Positions 38,801 to 44,772 of a stretch of DNA of 64,000 bases are shown piece by piece. The position numbers were made by a program, and so were the translations under genes. The notes beneath the pieces are model-generated. The model made no database searches. It was not told the origin of the DNA and saw only the letters and a list, made by a program, of their open reading frames with translations. The stretch's first letter is position 1; each line of letters starts with the position of its first letter. Source of the stretch: Micropterix aruncella (Eukaryota > Arthropoda > Insecta > Lepidoptera > Micropterigidae). Location of the stretch: positions 2,585,335 to 2,649,334 of the forward strand of contig OX155954.1 of assembly GCA_944548615.1 (NCBI GenBank), given 5' to 3'.

Positions 38801-41377
38801 TATGGCAACGCGTCGACGCTATATGTCTGCTATGTGATGATAAACGCGCAAGCGCGACTAGACAAGGATAGAGGGGGTGGATATGCAGCAATCTCTTTCT
38901 ACTCCGCTATCGCATTCACTCACAGTCGACCTTCGTACTCCCGCGGTCTGTTCTAGTATGTCTATTTCCGAACCTCCCACCGAGGTGAGAGTTAAGCCAA
39001 ACCAAAATGACAAACAGGTTGTATGGTCCAAGCTGCACGGAACCGTTAGCTGACCGCCATGTAAACATACATTTTCATCGCTTCATGTCATGCGATGCGA
39101 CGCGCAAATAGATGCGATCTAATAAAGGTTCGATTGCGATAAAGGTTGCCATGATGTAGTTGTCAAGCCACCAATGGTACCAGAGGCACTGTAAATATCT
39201 ACTGTGCTTCTATGTCGAGGCTGTTAGATATTCTTGAAGGTCTTAATCTCCCAATAAAATAATAAATTCGTTCCTGGATAGAGACAGAGAATCTCATTGC
39301 AGTTCAGTTTGTATACACGTGTTCTTTATATTTTCAGTGTTACTACAAGTTCTTGGATAAGCTGGCCTCTCGCGTTCTTCTTCCAGAACAACGACGATTC
39401 TGGCAACGATCTGCCTATCAGGTAAAGAGATTTTAAAAATAATGAATTGAATGAAGAACTTTTATGGTGTTGTAGAGACTATGTCACATTTTATAATTAG
39501 TTTACCCTGCCAGAAGCAATTCAAATTTATGGCTTGCAGTATTGCCACAGTAATAATGAAGTCAGACAACTTGAGTTGTCGACTACAACGGGCGAGCCCG
39601 TCATCACAGGGAGTTTATAACGATTAGTCATTCTATCTCCCTGGAGTGAGCGTAGAAGACTTTGGACAAAACAATCCAGCGTCTAGCTACGCCACAACCC
39701 GTTAGAGACCAACGCCTTACCGCGAAATAGCCAGTTGTGTTATCTGGCGGGCCCGACCCTTGCTACATATTGTGACCAGATTTCTCCGGTGTCTCGATTG
39801 GTTCCGAGTTCGAGGTCGCTTGCGCAATCCTCTCCCTTACGAAGCGGTGAAACGGTGTATACCGAATCTATCGCGGACCATGGCGTCCTTTGCCCGCCTC
39901 TTACCCGGGATCGGATGGCCAATGGTCAATTCAAGAGCAGTCGCCGTAAGGTAAGCAACCACCGCTCTATAGGAAACAATACAGCTTCCAGACTCCCCCG
40001 ACTGTTAGTCAGAGTCGGGGGAGTCTGGAGACGCGCTGCTGCGCGGACAGCGCATCCCTCTCGTGGCCCTGACCGGGGCGTACAGAACGACGTCCACTCT
40101 TGCACTACCCGTCATCGCTGGCGTTCTGCCGATTGACCTGGAGATTCTGGAGCGTGCAGCGTTGTCGCGGTACCGCCGGGGCGAGCCGGTAGTCTTTCAT
40201 GGCCTGTCGATCGACCCGGTGGCGCACCGAGCTGGGGAGTTTGCCCGCCTGATTCGGGTGGAGTCCTTGCGTGTTGGGCGCTCTCCGATTTGGTACCCGG
40301 ATCTGGTCAGTTGTAGGAGCTGCTTCCAGTCGTTTGGCGAGTTTGTGGAGCACTGGGTGGCTTCTTGGGAGAGCATGAGGCCTCGGGATACCCCCCAGGG
40401 GGTACCCTCTTCCTTGGTGGCGTGATTCGGCGGCTACTTCCAGCCCGAAGTGCCCGTCTTTGTGTCCGTCTCTTTACCGCCCCGAGGGGCGTTTCGTTCT
40501 TTGCAGTATCCAGGGATTCCTCCCCCCCGTGGCTGCTCCGAGACCTGCCCACGGACCGTGCGCCTCCACCATCATCGTTTCTGGAGCGTCCTCTACCCCG
40601 CTTACCGGCCCTAAATTTATGATATTTGTTGTTTTTTTTTTCTTTTGTGAATATGGTAAATTTAGTATTATTTTTGTAAATTTTTCGTTTGTAAATACCT
40701 TTTATTTTAAATAAATGGGTTCTCGGGGCGGTACGGGGGGGGGGGGTGGTTTACCATATTTCACCCCCTGCGTGTTCTACCCTTCTGGTACGCGTAGGGT
40801 TGTCGTAGCATGACATCCCGGGCAGACAAGACGACCCTCGTCGTTATAACTGCCCGGGCGGTGGGCGGGGTTTGCTGCCCTCACCTATCGCCTTGAAACT
40901 CTTAACTGTTAGTCAGAGTGCTAACGGGCCCATGCTGGGTTGGCCACGAAGACCCATGTGTTCAGGGTCGGTCACACTCACGGGTCAACACCTATCCGAC
41001 GGCCTCCACGCATGAGGTGCGAACCTGGGTAGGACGTTCGGGCGAAGGACCTCCCCTGGGAGTCAAACCTCTGGCGCTCCTGGACGGTCTGCGCACCGTG
41101 CGGCGCAAGCCAATCGATTGTACACTCTGACTAGATTAATGAATGAAAAAGTCTTTATTGCATACAGTAAAAAGTTATTTTCAAAAGACGTATACATTGA
41201 CAGTTATTCAAGGGTTGTTTAGGTTGATGTTTCTTGGGATAATTATTTTCTATCGTTTCTAGGTTCCGCCACCTGGACACGATGGTGCGCCTAAAGAGTC
41301 CTGGACCGGACGGTCGCCGAGGATCCACACCATCGCCAGATCGCGACTCAATAAAGCAGCTTCAGAACAAGGCTTAA
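17511..41377 (+). CDS. Tdc: tyrosine decarboxylase (11 coding exons)
   Basis: PLP-dependent group II decarboxylase that converts tyrosine to tyramine, the first step of octopamine synthesis, in the cytosol of neurons and other cells. Exons: 17511-17825, 19625-19676, 22779-22849, 27744-28080, 29485-29749, 30501-30675, 32171-32360, 32992-33056, 34716-34897, 39338-39421, 41263-41377. Together they give 1851 nt (616 aa plus stop) with every phase matching. By count, the PLP lysine is about K305 (NPNKW), D273 (HVDAAYAG) holds the pyridine nitrogen, H193 (KEAHSCVEK) stacks on the ring, and Y334 (DPLYLKH) is in the catalytic loop. [12 protein letters not shown] and [10 protein letters not shown] fit tyrosine decarboxylase rather than histidine decarboxylase (SIAFNPSKWL type) or Ddc. 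Whether it matches fly Tdc1 or Tdc2 cannot be decided here. Introns are full of transposons, but no exon is disrupted. Confidence 0.93.
18402..19090 (+). mobile_element. hAT (ZBED-type) transposon relic in Tdc intron 1
   Basis: It begins with a hAT-like terminal sequence (CAGCGATTCTTAACCTCGGG) rich in GGTCGCG. A + frame (about 18617-18860) reads [18 protein letters not shown], then [15 protein letters not shown] and [13 protein letters not shown], the C-terminal dimerisation region of ZBED5/Charlie-like hAT transposases. The rest of the transposase is missing. GGTCGCG blocks reappear near 19038-19075, where the right end should be. Confidence 0.7.
19320..19530 (+). mobile_element. Jockey-type RT fragment in Tdc intron 1
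   Basis: A broken + frame reads [20 protein letters not shown], then a frame-shifted [12 protein letters not shown] piece. VKFLG.DLD..LSW..HI and YG.LLWG are the thumb-region motifs of Jockey/CR1 reverse transcriptases. Highly degenerate. Confidence 0.55.
19531..20459. other. intronic sequence around Tdc exon 2
   Basis: Apart from exon 2 (19625-19676), nothing coding. A piece at about 19742-19810 (CCTTTTCGTAGAACC, then CATCTTCTAGGTGG) resembles 58150-58225, so it is an unclassified repeat. CTATTGTYATATGT-type short repeats lie at about 19855-19950. Confidence 0.45.
19625..19676 (+). CDS. Tdc: Tdc coding exon 2
   Basis: Acceptor TTACCAG; reads [17 protein letters not shown] plus one base, then a GTGAGT donor. 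SPACTELE is conserved across the decarboxylase family. Phase 0 in, phase 1 out. Confidence 0.93.
20460..20850. repeat. dispersed repeat with ~120-bp internal units, copy 2
   Basis: Same family as 2490-2815, here with about three internal units (ACTTAGAA.GGG near 20517, 20609 and 20729), each followed by a GAGGAGTTCCCTCGT-type block. Lies in Tdc intron 2. Confidence 0.65.
20851..22778. other. Tdc intron 2 sequence, no gene seen
   Basis: AT-rich intron. A GC-richer patch at about 21700-21860 has no recognisable protein. Confidence 0.5.
22779..22849 (+). CDS. Tdc: Tdc coding exon 3
   Basis: Acceptor CTGCTACAG; reads [20 protein letters not shown] plus GCIE, then a GTGAGC donor. It supplies the glycine-rich STGGG loop. 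Phase 1 in, phase 0 out. Confidence 0.93.
22850..23431. other. Tdc intron 3, no feature recognised
   Basis: AT-rich sequence without repeats or ORFs that I can classify. Confidence 0.5.
23432..23548 (+). mobile_element. 5'-truncated A-B retroelement copy with 13-bp TSD
   Basis: TGCCAAGTCGTGT at 23432-23444 is duplicated at 23536-23548 and encloses only the 3' end of an A-B element (ACTAATCGTTAAAAC..GTGACGGGCTC..GTCGACAACTC). The 3' hairpin region has been rearranged into a near-perfect palindrome at 23501-23531 (GAGTTGTCGACTAC, AGC, then its mirror). 5' truncation plus TSD indicates target-primed reverse transcription. Confidence 0.75.
23763..24998 (-). mobile_element. mariner transposon with broken transposase
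   Basis: The minus-strand transposase (about 24919-23830) has the N-terminal [27 protein letters not shown] (helix-turn-helix), WVPHEL, and a D,D34D core: [18 protein letters not shown] and [12 protein letters not shown] with exactly 34 residues between the last two aspartates. It is dead: a frameshift in the N-terminal region, a TGG-to-TGA stop at about 24285, a one-base shift just after it, and another shift near 23920. Terminal sequences at about 23763-23792 and 24962-24998 are imperfect inverted repeats (ATTAGGTTTTTGAATTG; TTTGCAATTTGGTTAAT). Lies in Tdc intron 3. Confidence 0.85.
25437..26220 (-). mobile_element. R1-clade LINE, truncated and internally deleted, site-specific insertion
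   Basis: The minus strand opens directly in a reverse transcriptase frame: [20 protein letters not shown], then GPTSV and [19 protein letters not shown]. Soon after, the frame jumps to the element's 3' region. The 3' region is shared with the copy at 40016-40906: GCCCGAAGTGCCCGTCT, AAATAAATGGGTTCTCGGGG-type sequence, a CCCGGGCAG..CTGCCCGGG hairpin, and the end CCTTGAAACCACTAAAC. It is flanked by a 13-bp TSD (ACTCCGACTAACA at 25424-25436 and 26221-26233). Confidence 0.75.
26234..26894 (-). mobile_element. full-length A-B retroelement inserted into another A-B
   Basis: Read on the minus strand it runs from CTAACGGGCCCATG through the A/B junction (GACTAACAGTCGGGGG type, near 26680) to the 3' end CCCGTTGTAGTTGACACC. 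It is flanked by ACTCCGACTAACA (26221-26233) and CTCCGACTAACA (26895-26906). Its 3' end abuts the same side of the target as the 3' end of the LINE beside it, so both elements inserted in the same orientation relative to the 13-mer. Confidence 0.7.
27365..27743. other. Tdc intron 3 tail, no feature
   Basis: Nothing beyond intronic sequence leading to the exon 4 acceptor. Confidence 0.5.
27744..28080 (+). CDS. Tdc: Tdc coding exon 4
   Basis: Acceptor TGTACAG; 112 codons from [18 protein letters not shown] to FDALTEI plus one base, donor GTGCGT. It contains SSEAT-like SASEC (PLP phosphate contacts), KEAHSCVEK with the ring-stacking histidine, and [15 protein letters not shown]. Confidence 0.93.
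28081..28931. other. Tdc intron 4 with microsatellites
   Basis: Contains an (ACATAC/CATA)n tract at about 28275-28350 and a poly-C tract at about 28606-28631. No other feature seen. Confidence 0.6.
28932..29434 (-). mobile_element. diverged A-B retroelement with 14-bp TSD
   Basis: AGTAGGTCTTTACA at 28932-28945 is repeated at 29421-29434. The interior, in minus orientation, is a diverged A-B: CTGTCGACTACAATGGGCG at the 3' end, GTCAGAGTGCACAACCGATT at the A/B junction, and TTATGGCCCAAGCTGCACG at the 5' end. It lies in Tdc intron 4, ending about 50 bp before the exon 5 acceptor. Confidence 0.75.
29485..29749 (+). CDS. Tdc: Tdc coding exon 5 (PLP lysine)
   Basis: Acceptor ATATCCCAG; reads [20 protein letters not shown], then [15 protein letters not shown] with the Schiff-base lysine, then DPLYLKH..AIDYR. 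Donor AG|GTCAGA, phase 2. A 14-bp-flanked retroelement ends only about 50 bp upstream of this acceptor. Confidence 0.93.
29750..30500. other. Tdc intron 5 with a diverged, truncated A-B piece
   Basis: About 29845-30230 matches the minus strand of the diverged A-B subfamily (CACAACGGATGAACCCGTCA, then GTCGTTCTGACTCCC). No clear TSD was found. The rest is AT-rich. Confidence 0.55.
30501..30675 (+). CDS. Tdc: Tdc coding exon 6
   Basis: Acceptor TTTTTCCAG; completes R then [20 protein letters not shown] through to VVCNDVK. Donor GTTAGC (GT present, weak consensus). Phase 2 in, phase 0 out. Confidence 0.92.
30676..31117. other. Tdc intron 6, left part
   Basis: Mostly unclassified. A stretch at about 31040-31110 (AAAACTGGTAGACAGGAAGC, then ATTGGCTTGCC) resembles 47470-47520, so it is probably an old copy of the A-B relatives. 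Confidence 0.45.
31118..31766 (+). mobile_element. A-B retroelement, uninterrupted, with 13-bp TSD
   Basis: TGCTTGAGGTAGG at 31118-31130 is perfectly repeated at 31754-31766. Between them is one continuous A-B element: A part from about 31138 (ATGGGCCCATGCTGGGTTGG), junction at about 31346-31356 (CACTCTGACTAAAGTCGGGG), B part ending CCGCTGTAGTCGACAATCC. It shows the family's organisation without nesting (about 620 bp, with a deletion in B relative to the 26-kb copy). It carries no ORF of known type. Just after it are repeated CAGTGGCGTA motifs (31776-31890). Confidence 0.82.
31921..32130. mobile_element. family C inverted-repeat element, copy 1
   Basis: The arms (CGAATTTACCGCGTGAAG; CAGGCGGTAAACTCG) flank a core TACCCTGGACAACGGCGGCT, then CGCCGAATCGTCGGGTG. 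It is bounded by near-identical CCTAATTTAT / CCTAATTAAT. It ends about 40 bp before Tdc exon 7. Related copies are at 37118-37250 and 38018-38383. Confidence 0.65.
32171..32360 (+). CDS. Tdc: Tdc coding exon 7
   Basis: Acceptor GGCTTACAG; reads [20 protein letters not shown] through [20 protein letters not shown] to TQDDI plus one base; donor GTATGT. C-terminal small domain of the decarboxylase fold. Confidence 0.93.
32361..32991. other. Tdc intron 7, no feature
   Basis: AT-rich intron without recognisable repeats. Confidence 0.5.
32992..33056 (+). CDS. Tdc: Tdc coding exon 8
   Basis: Acceptor TTTTTGCAG; reads (D)[21 protein letters not shown], donor GTAAGT. Helical segment closing the decarboxylase domain. 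Phase 1 in, phase 0 out. Confidence 0.92.
33057..34715. other. Tdc intron 8 with a (TTACATACA)n-type microsatellite
   Basis: A TACATTACAT-type array runs at about 33895-34030. The rest is AT-rich with no coding signal. Confidence 0.6.
34716..34897 (+). CDS. Tdc: Tdc coding exon 9
   Basis: Acceptor TTCGTTTAG; reads [20 protein letters not shown], then [18 protein letters not shown], the conserved C-terminal block of insect tyrosine decarboxylases, and a proline-rich tail. Donor GTCAGT, phase 2. Confidence 0.92.
34898..35820. other. Tdc intron 9, left part, no feature
   Basis: No coding or repeat signal that I can classify. Confidence 0.45.
35821..35893 (-). repeat. tRNA-like sequence (tRNA-derived SINE head or tRNA pseudogene)
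   Basis: On the minus strand the sequence has an A box (TAGCCGAGTGG) and, about 35 nt later, a perfect B box (GGTTCGAATC) with tRNA-like spacing; the middle (TCTTTGCAAAGA) resembles an anticodon arm with GCA. The acceptor stem does not close and the anticodon stem pairs poorly. It is therefore not a functional tRNA but a Pol III promoter-type head of a SINE, or a decayed tRNA-derived copy. Confidence 0.6.
36033..36520. repeat. direct repeat pair with GC-rich tails
   Basis: About 36033-36126 and 36410-36515 are diverged direct copies: TTCTCCCTGATT, TTTTCTC, GGGACGTCCC/GGTGCGTCCC, CCCTCCCC, CCCTGGATACG/CCCTGAATACG. Probably two copies of one transposon end. The class is unknown. Confidence 0.5.
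36529..37008. mobile_element. MITE with 15-bp outer TIRs, split by another MITE
   Basis: AAGGGGCAATCATAT at 36529-36543 is perfectly inverted at 36994-37008. Inside, 36767-36804 (TATCGGACGCGTCCGC, then GGTTTATGGACGCGAC) is the inverted mate of 36955-36992, so the true TIR is a compound of about 55 bp. The left TIR has been cut by the 36544-36762 element. Confidence 0.75.
36544..36762. mobile_element. nested MITE with 19-bp TIRs
   Basis: CCCTTGACTACACTCGCGG at 36544-36562 is the inverted mate of CCGCGAGTGTAGTCAAAGG at 36744-36762 (one mismatch). The interior is AT-rich with GGGTAC-type repeats. It sits inside the left TIR of the larger MITE, so it is the younger insertion. Confidence 0.75.
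37118..37250. mobile_element. family C element, copy 2
   Basis: GGTTGTTTGACATTATAAAT, CGAATCTACCGCGAGAAAT and CGACGTTTCGGCGACGT match the other family C copies. The core is inverted relative to copy 1. Confidence 0.6.
37251..37894. other. Tdc intron 9, unclassified
   Basis: No gene. About 37630-37755 is rich in alternating GAGTATGCT / AGCATGCTC short inverted motifs. Confidence 0.45.
37895..38675 (-). mobile_element. diverged A-B retroelement interrupted by family C
   Basis: In minus orientation, the B part (37895-38005, CGCTTCCGCGGCCTCTACCC) and the A part (38455-38675, GGAGTGCGCAGTCGATTGAC) belong to the diverged A-B subfamily. They are separated by the family C insertion at 38018-38383. 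Confidence 0.6.
38006..38395. mobile_element. family C element, copy 3, with 49-bp inverted arms and 12-bp TSD
   Basis: GTTTCAAATGTA at 38006-38017 is repeated at 38384-38395. Within it, 38047-38095 and 38336-38384 are inverted arms of 49 bp with a single mismatch. The interior holds the core shared with the other copies (TACCCTGGACAACGGCGGCT; CCGAAACGTCGGGTCC) plus about 180 bp of extra sequence. The long inverted ends, variable 10-12 bp TSD and CGAAACGTC motif are compatible with a Penelope-like element end, but no RT is present. Confidence 0.7.
38690..38925. mobile_element. MITE with CTCTATCCTTGT-type TIRs, copy 1
   Basis: The left CCTCCTCTATCATTGTTTAG and right CTAGACAAGGATAGAGGG ends are inverted mates. 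The interior carries two TATATCACTATGGCAACGC repeats. The second copy at 41717-41941 is better preserved. Lies in Tdc intron 9. Confidence 0.7.
38926..39337. other. Tdc intron 9 tail
   Basis: A short A-B-like scrap (TGGTCCAAGCTGCACGGAAC, about 39024-39045); otherwise nothing recognised. Confidence 0.45.
39338..39421 (+). CDS. Tdc: Tdc coding exon 10
   Basis: Acceptor TATTTTCAG; reads [20 protein letters not shown] then SGNDLPI, donor GTAAAG. The C-terminal tail is low in known motifs; the assignment rests on phase (2 in, 2 out) and splice sites. Confidence 0.8.
39570..41133. mobile_element. second A-B / LINE composite in Tdc intron 10
   Basis: Order: B part in minus orientation (about 39575-40002), target 13-mer TGTTAGTCAGAGT (40003-40015), R1-type LINE (40016-40906), the same 13-mer (40907-40919), then an A part in plus orientation (about 40921-41133) that stops exactly at the A/B junction (CACTCTGACTA). 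The A part is inverted relative to the B part, so a rearrangement between inverted copies has probably occurred. No outer TSD was found. Confidence 0.7.
40016..40906 (+). mobile_element. R1-clade LINE 3' end, site-specific insertion with 13-bp TSD
   Basis: A 5'-truncated copy. The frame at about 40039-40425 reads [20 protein letters not shown], then [19 protein letters not shown], the region after the RT thumb in R1-clade ORF2 (AYRT.ST.AL.V.AG..P.DLE), and ends at a TAA-type stop near 40425. The 3'UTR has AATAAATGGGTTCTCGGGGC, a strong hairpin CCCGGGCAG..CTGCCCGGG (about 40817-40858) and the 3' end CCTTGAAACTCTTAAC. Same family as 25437-26220, at the same 13-bp target. Confidence 0.75.
41263..41377 (+). 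CDS. Tdc: Tdc coding exon 11 with stop
   Basis: Acceptor CGTTTCTAG; reads [20 protein letters not shown], then [18 protein letters not shown] and TAA (41375-41377). AATAAA signals follow at 41409 and 41551. Confidence 0.82.
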
Positions 41378-41550
41378 GCAATTTCTTAAGGACGGACGAA
41401 AATATGAAAATAAACCCTATCGCCATTTCCCCATTTTATGACAATAATTATTATAACCCAATAGTCGCGTCGTTGTACTAAATAATAGTTTATTCCATAT
41501 TATTAAATGTTGCCTAGTTAATTATTATTAATATTGTAAATTAATTGATA

Positions 41551-41556
41551 AATAAA
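41551..41556 (+). terminator. candidate Tdc poly(A) signal
   Basis: AATAAA 174 nt after the stop, followed by GT-rich sequence (TGTAGGTAGG). An earlier AATAAA at 41409 is an alternative. Confidence 0.45.
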
Positions 41557-41716
41557 TGAAGATAACTAGAATTCACTTTCTTTTAATGTAGGTAGGTTAA
41601 CAGAAGTTAGCCTACCCATTACAATACAGCTACGAGTAATTGATATTGCTAGTTGAATAGTAAACGATATAAAAATATCAGTGACTTTAAGTACTAGACC
41701 GCGCGACTAGCCTGAA

Positions 41717-41941
41717 AATGCGTCAGCCGAAATGAGACAGTAGCATATAGTACTCCCTCTATCCTTGTTTAGTCTCGCATGCACGGACACACGTACATAC
41801 GCATGTATGGCAACGATTATATACCACCATAGCAACGCTTCGACGCCATAAGTCTGGCTATGGACAAACGCGCATGCGCAACTAGACAAGGATAGAGGGG
41901 GGTCTCATATGCAGCTATCTCGTTCTATTCGGTGAACGCAT
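41717..41941. mobile_element. MITE with ~50-bp TIRs, copy 2
   Basis: Left AATGCGTCAGCCGAAATGAG and CCCTCTATCCTTGTTTAGT pair with right ACTAGACAAGGATAGAGGG and ATTCGGTGAACGCATT in inverted orientation. The interior has ATGGCAACG repeats as in copy 1. Lies downstream of Tdc. Confidence 0.72.
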
Positions 41942-42169
41942 TAACTCACAGTCCACCTTCACAAACACACTCTTTATTCTATTAGCCTATGGAAAATACT
42001 GGACCAAAGGCTAGAGATGGGCTCGGATCAGATTGTAGATGGAAAAACATAGCCACTTTTGCAACCGACGAATAAAACTTATTGGCGAAAGAATTTTTCA
42101 AATCGGACTAGCGCGGCGCGGCATTACCAAAACGCATTTATCTGAAAGCGGTGCGGTATAATTTTTCAT

Positions 42170-42826
42170 TTGCTGGTTATCTGGGGGAGCTAATGGATCC
42201 TGTTGCAGTTGGGCCACTAAGACCCATGTGTGAGGGTCGGCCAAACTCACGGGTCAATAACATCCATCCGGCAGCCTCCACGCAGAAGTGCGAGCGTGGG
42301 TGGGATCCTGGCCTGCGGGCCAGTTCCCCTAGGAATCGTTCTTCGGGCACTCCTGAACGGTTTGTGCACTGCGCGGTGTGAGAAAATCGACTGTGCATGT
42401 CGGACTGATAGTCAGGGGAGTCTGAAAATGGCATTGTTTCCTATAGAGCGGAGGCGGTTGTTTACCTTGTGGCAGCCGCTATTGAAAAGACTATTCGGCT
42501 ACGCGGTACCGGGTGAACAGCCGGACAAAGGATGCCGTGGTCCGCGGTAGATTCGGTAGACACCGAATCACTGCTACACAAGGGAGAGGACCGCGCAAGC
42601 GACTTGGTCTGCCCGCTGGGTTAACTACCCGGTGCCGGGCGATAAGGGTTGGTCTCTTGCAGGCTAGTTAGCGGAGCTAAATAGTGGGTTGTCATTGTCT
42701 AAGTCTTCTACGCTCACCCCACGGCTCAAAATAAGAACGATCACATATCGTTATACCAGCCTGGGGTGACGGGATCGCCTGTTGTAGTCGACACCGCCCA
42801 ACTGTTAGTTATCTGGCTGACATGGA
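42170..42826 (+). mobile_element. A-B retroelement (diverged, near full length)
   Basis: A part from about 42187 (GCTAATGGATCCTG, GGGCCACTAAGACCCATGTG), junction at 42405-42425 (GGACTGATAGTCAGGGGAGT), B part ending CCTGTTGTAGTCGACACC. The flanks share GTTATCTGG (about 42176-42184 and 42818-42826), a probable remnant of a TSD. Intergenic between Tdc and TRAPPC6B. Confidence 0.65.
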
Positions 42827-42999
42827 CGTATTATGGGAAGAAGTGACCGTGGTAGCTTTATACTGCGAAGAGGCGGAGAGAATCAAAATAAATAAAAAGC
42901 CTTTTGCTATATGGGTGTATGATTTTCCAAAGCCTCTCTATTAAGAGGGATACACACAATTTGTCCATGACTCTTAAAAGACCTTGTTCAATTTCCCAC

Positions 43000-43700
43000 T
43001 TATTTCAGGATGTCGAAAGAGAAGTTATATGAATTCTTGCAAATTATAAAGCCATATTGGGCTGCTCGATACATGTTTCCGTAGAGCAATAGGCGCGGAA
43101 GAAAAACTCATGGTGACAATATAAAGCTTCAATTATAAAGCTTCACTCATGCATCAGAACGCAAGATTGCCAGTGTATGAATGTCGACAGGGTGTCCTCC
43201 ATTAAGTACTTGGGCTTGATGTTAGACAACAGACTGCGCTGGAAGGATCATTTAACGAATGTTGCGGCAAGACTGGGGAACATCTTAGATTTCAATACGC
43301 TAAGAAGTGTCTACTTTGCTGTCTGAGAGTCTGTTATTCGATATGGCATCCTTGGGATTGTGCGGCAAAAACGCTGCTGGCCACCCTTTACAAAGCGCAA
43401 AGGGCTATAGGTACTGAAACAAACTCAAACATATTCTTCCGATGACCTTTTCCGAGAGTATAGAGTGTTGAGTGTAAGAAAATGTTTGTGCTGGTAACTC
43501 TCACTAAATTCCAGAGTGCGTTAGGAGAACAGAAAAAAGCCAGCAATTTTGTCTGACAAGAATATCGAAACAAACAAGTTTTGCAATACCGCTCAGGAGA
43601 TCCGCTTTTGACCGATCCACTTTATCTTATCTTGCCCCCAAAATTTATAATTGCCTACCACTGAACATTAAAGATTTTAAAATATCATATACCTACATTT
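43000..43700 (+). mobile_element. Jockey-type LINE RT C-terminal relic
   Basis: Broken + frames read VSSIKYLGLMLDNRLRWKDH, NVAARLGNIL, VIRYGILG and further on REYRVLSVRK. KYLG..LD..L.W..H followed by YG...W-like sequence is the thumb/C-terminal region of Jockey/CR1 RTs. Several in-frame stops. Confidence 0.65.
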
Positions 43701-44691
43701 AAAATTAGTTTGAGTGCCTACCTCTTAAATTGTACAAATGCAGATATTAAACACCTTATCTTACGAATTTTAATTAGGTTTTTAAGATATTTCTTTTAAC
43801 ATTAAGTATGATTTTGTTTATTTATATAAATGTAATATTATAGATTTCTCAAGATAATTAAAATAAATTGTCTACCTTGAAACAGGCGGCAGCCTAGTTA
43901 GGTTATGACTTTTGTATATTGTAATCTTGTGACTTTTGTATATTGTATATTGTGATAATTTGAAATCAATAAAATAATTTGAATTTGGAAAAACAATAAG
44001 GTGTATATTTATATGTAATTAATAATATTGGTCGTGCCGCGCCGCTCCGCTGCAGCGCCGCTCTTTTGCCGTTTGACCATGTTAAGGCCCTGTCAATCAG
44101 CTTGTTTTCCACGAGATCTGTCTTACTGCCGCAATTTGAATAGTTTAATTATTTATGATAGAATTTCACGTATACAACAAGATGTTCGGTACCTTAAATC
44201 CATTACTTCGGTGATTAATTAATTCTGTAGGTCCATGAAACTGACCAGAAAGTAAAAATTCAAGATTTTGAAGCTGTGGAATTTAGAACGCAAAATTTTT
44301 CTATAGTCTATTTGATTTATATGGGCCATAGACACATTTAGTATGCCATTTTTTTCAACAATTGAACCGTTATTTTGTTAGCTTTCATGCGGCAAATACT
44401 GGCATTAAGCGAACATGGGGGCTTTCAAAGCAAAGAAGAAGCAGATGTAGACGGATTGAAACGAAACGTCATATTGACAGTTCTCTATTGATACGATTCA
44501 ACAGTGCGATTCAATACGATTCGTCTCTTGCGGTGTAGCGTTTCTCTCGATTTGAATAATAATTATTTTTAAAATCACAAGATTTATTGTACAATAATGG
44601 TTTTGCTCTTATTACGAAACCATTTTGCGTAATAGGCTTCCGAAATTCTTTTTCATTGAAAAGAGAAAGGGGGGAACAATCTAAACGAGCG
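43701..44691. other. upstream region of TRAPPC6B
   Basis: No gene. A CG-rich patch at about 44033-44065 and the 150 bp before the ATG (CTCTTGCGGTGTAGCGTTTC) are candidates for promoter sequence, but no element can be assigned. Confidence 0.4.
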
Positions 44692-44772
44692 ATGGCCGAT
44701 GAGACGCTTTTCGACTTATTACATTCGGAGATAATTAATTACGCATTGGAGCAGAATACTGACATTAAAAAG
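44692..44772 (+). CDS. TRAPPC6B: TRAPPC6B exon 1
   Basis: 27 codons, MADETLFDLLHSEIINYAL to DIKK; the start context GAGCGATGG is good; donor AAG|GTACGT. Confidence 0.93.

Noticed and set aside
17511..41377. Histidine decarboxylase or dopa decarboxylase instead of tyrosine decarboxylase
   Set aside because: NTNPNKWL and [12 protein letters not shown], and the C-terminal [17 protein letters not shown] block, fit insect tyrosine decarboxylase. Histidine decarboxylase has AFNPSKWL-type sequence there.
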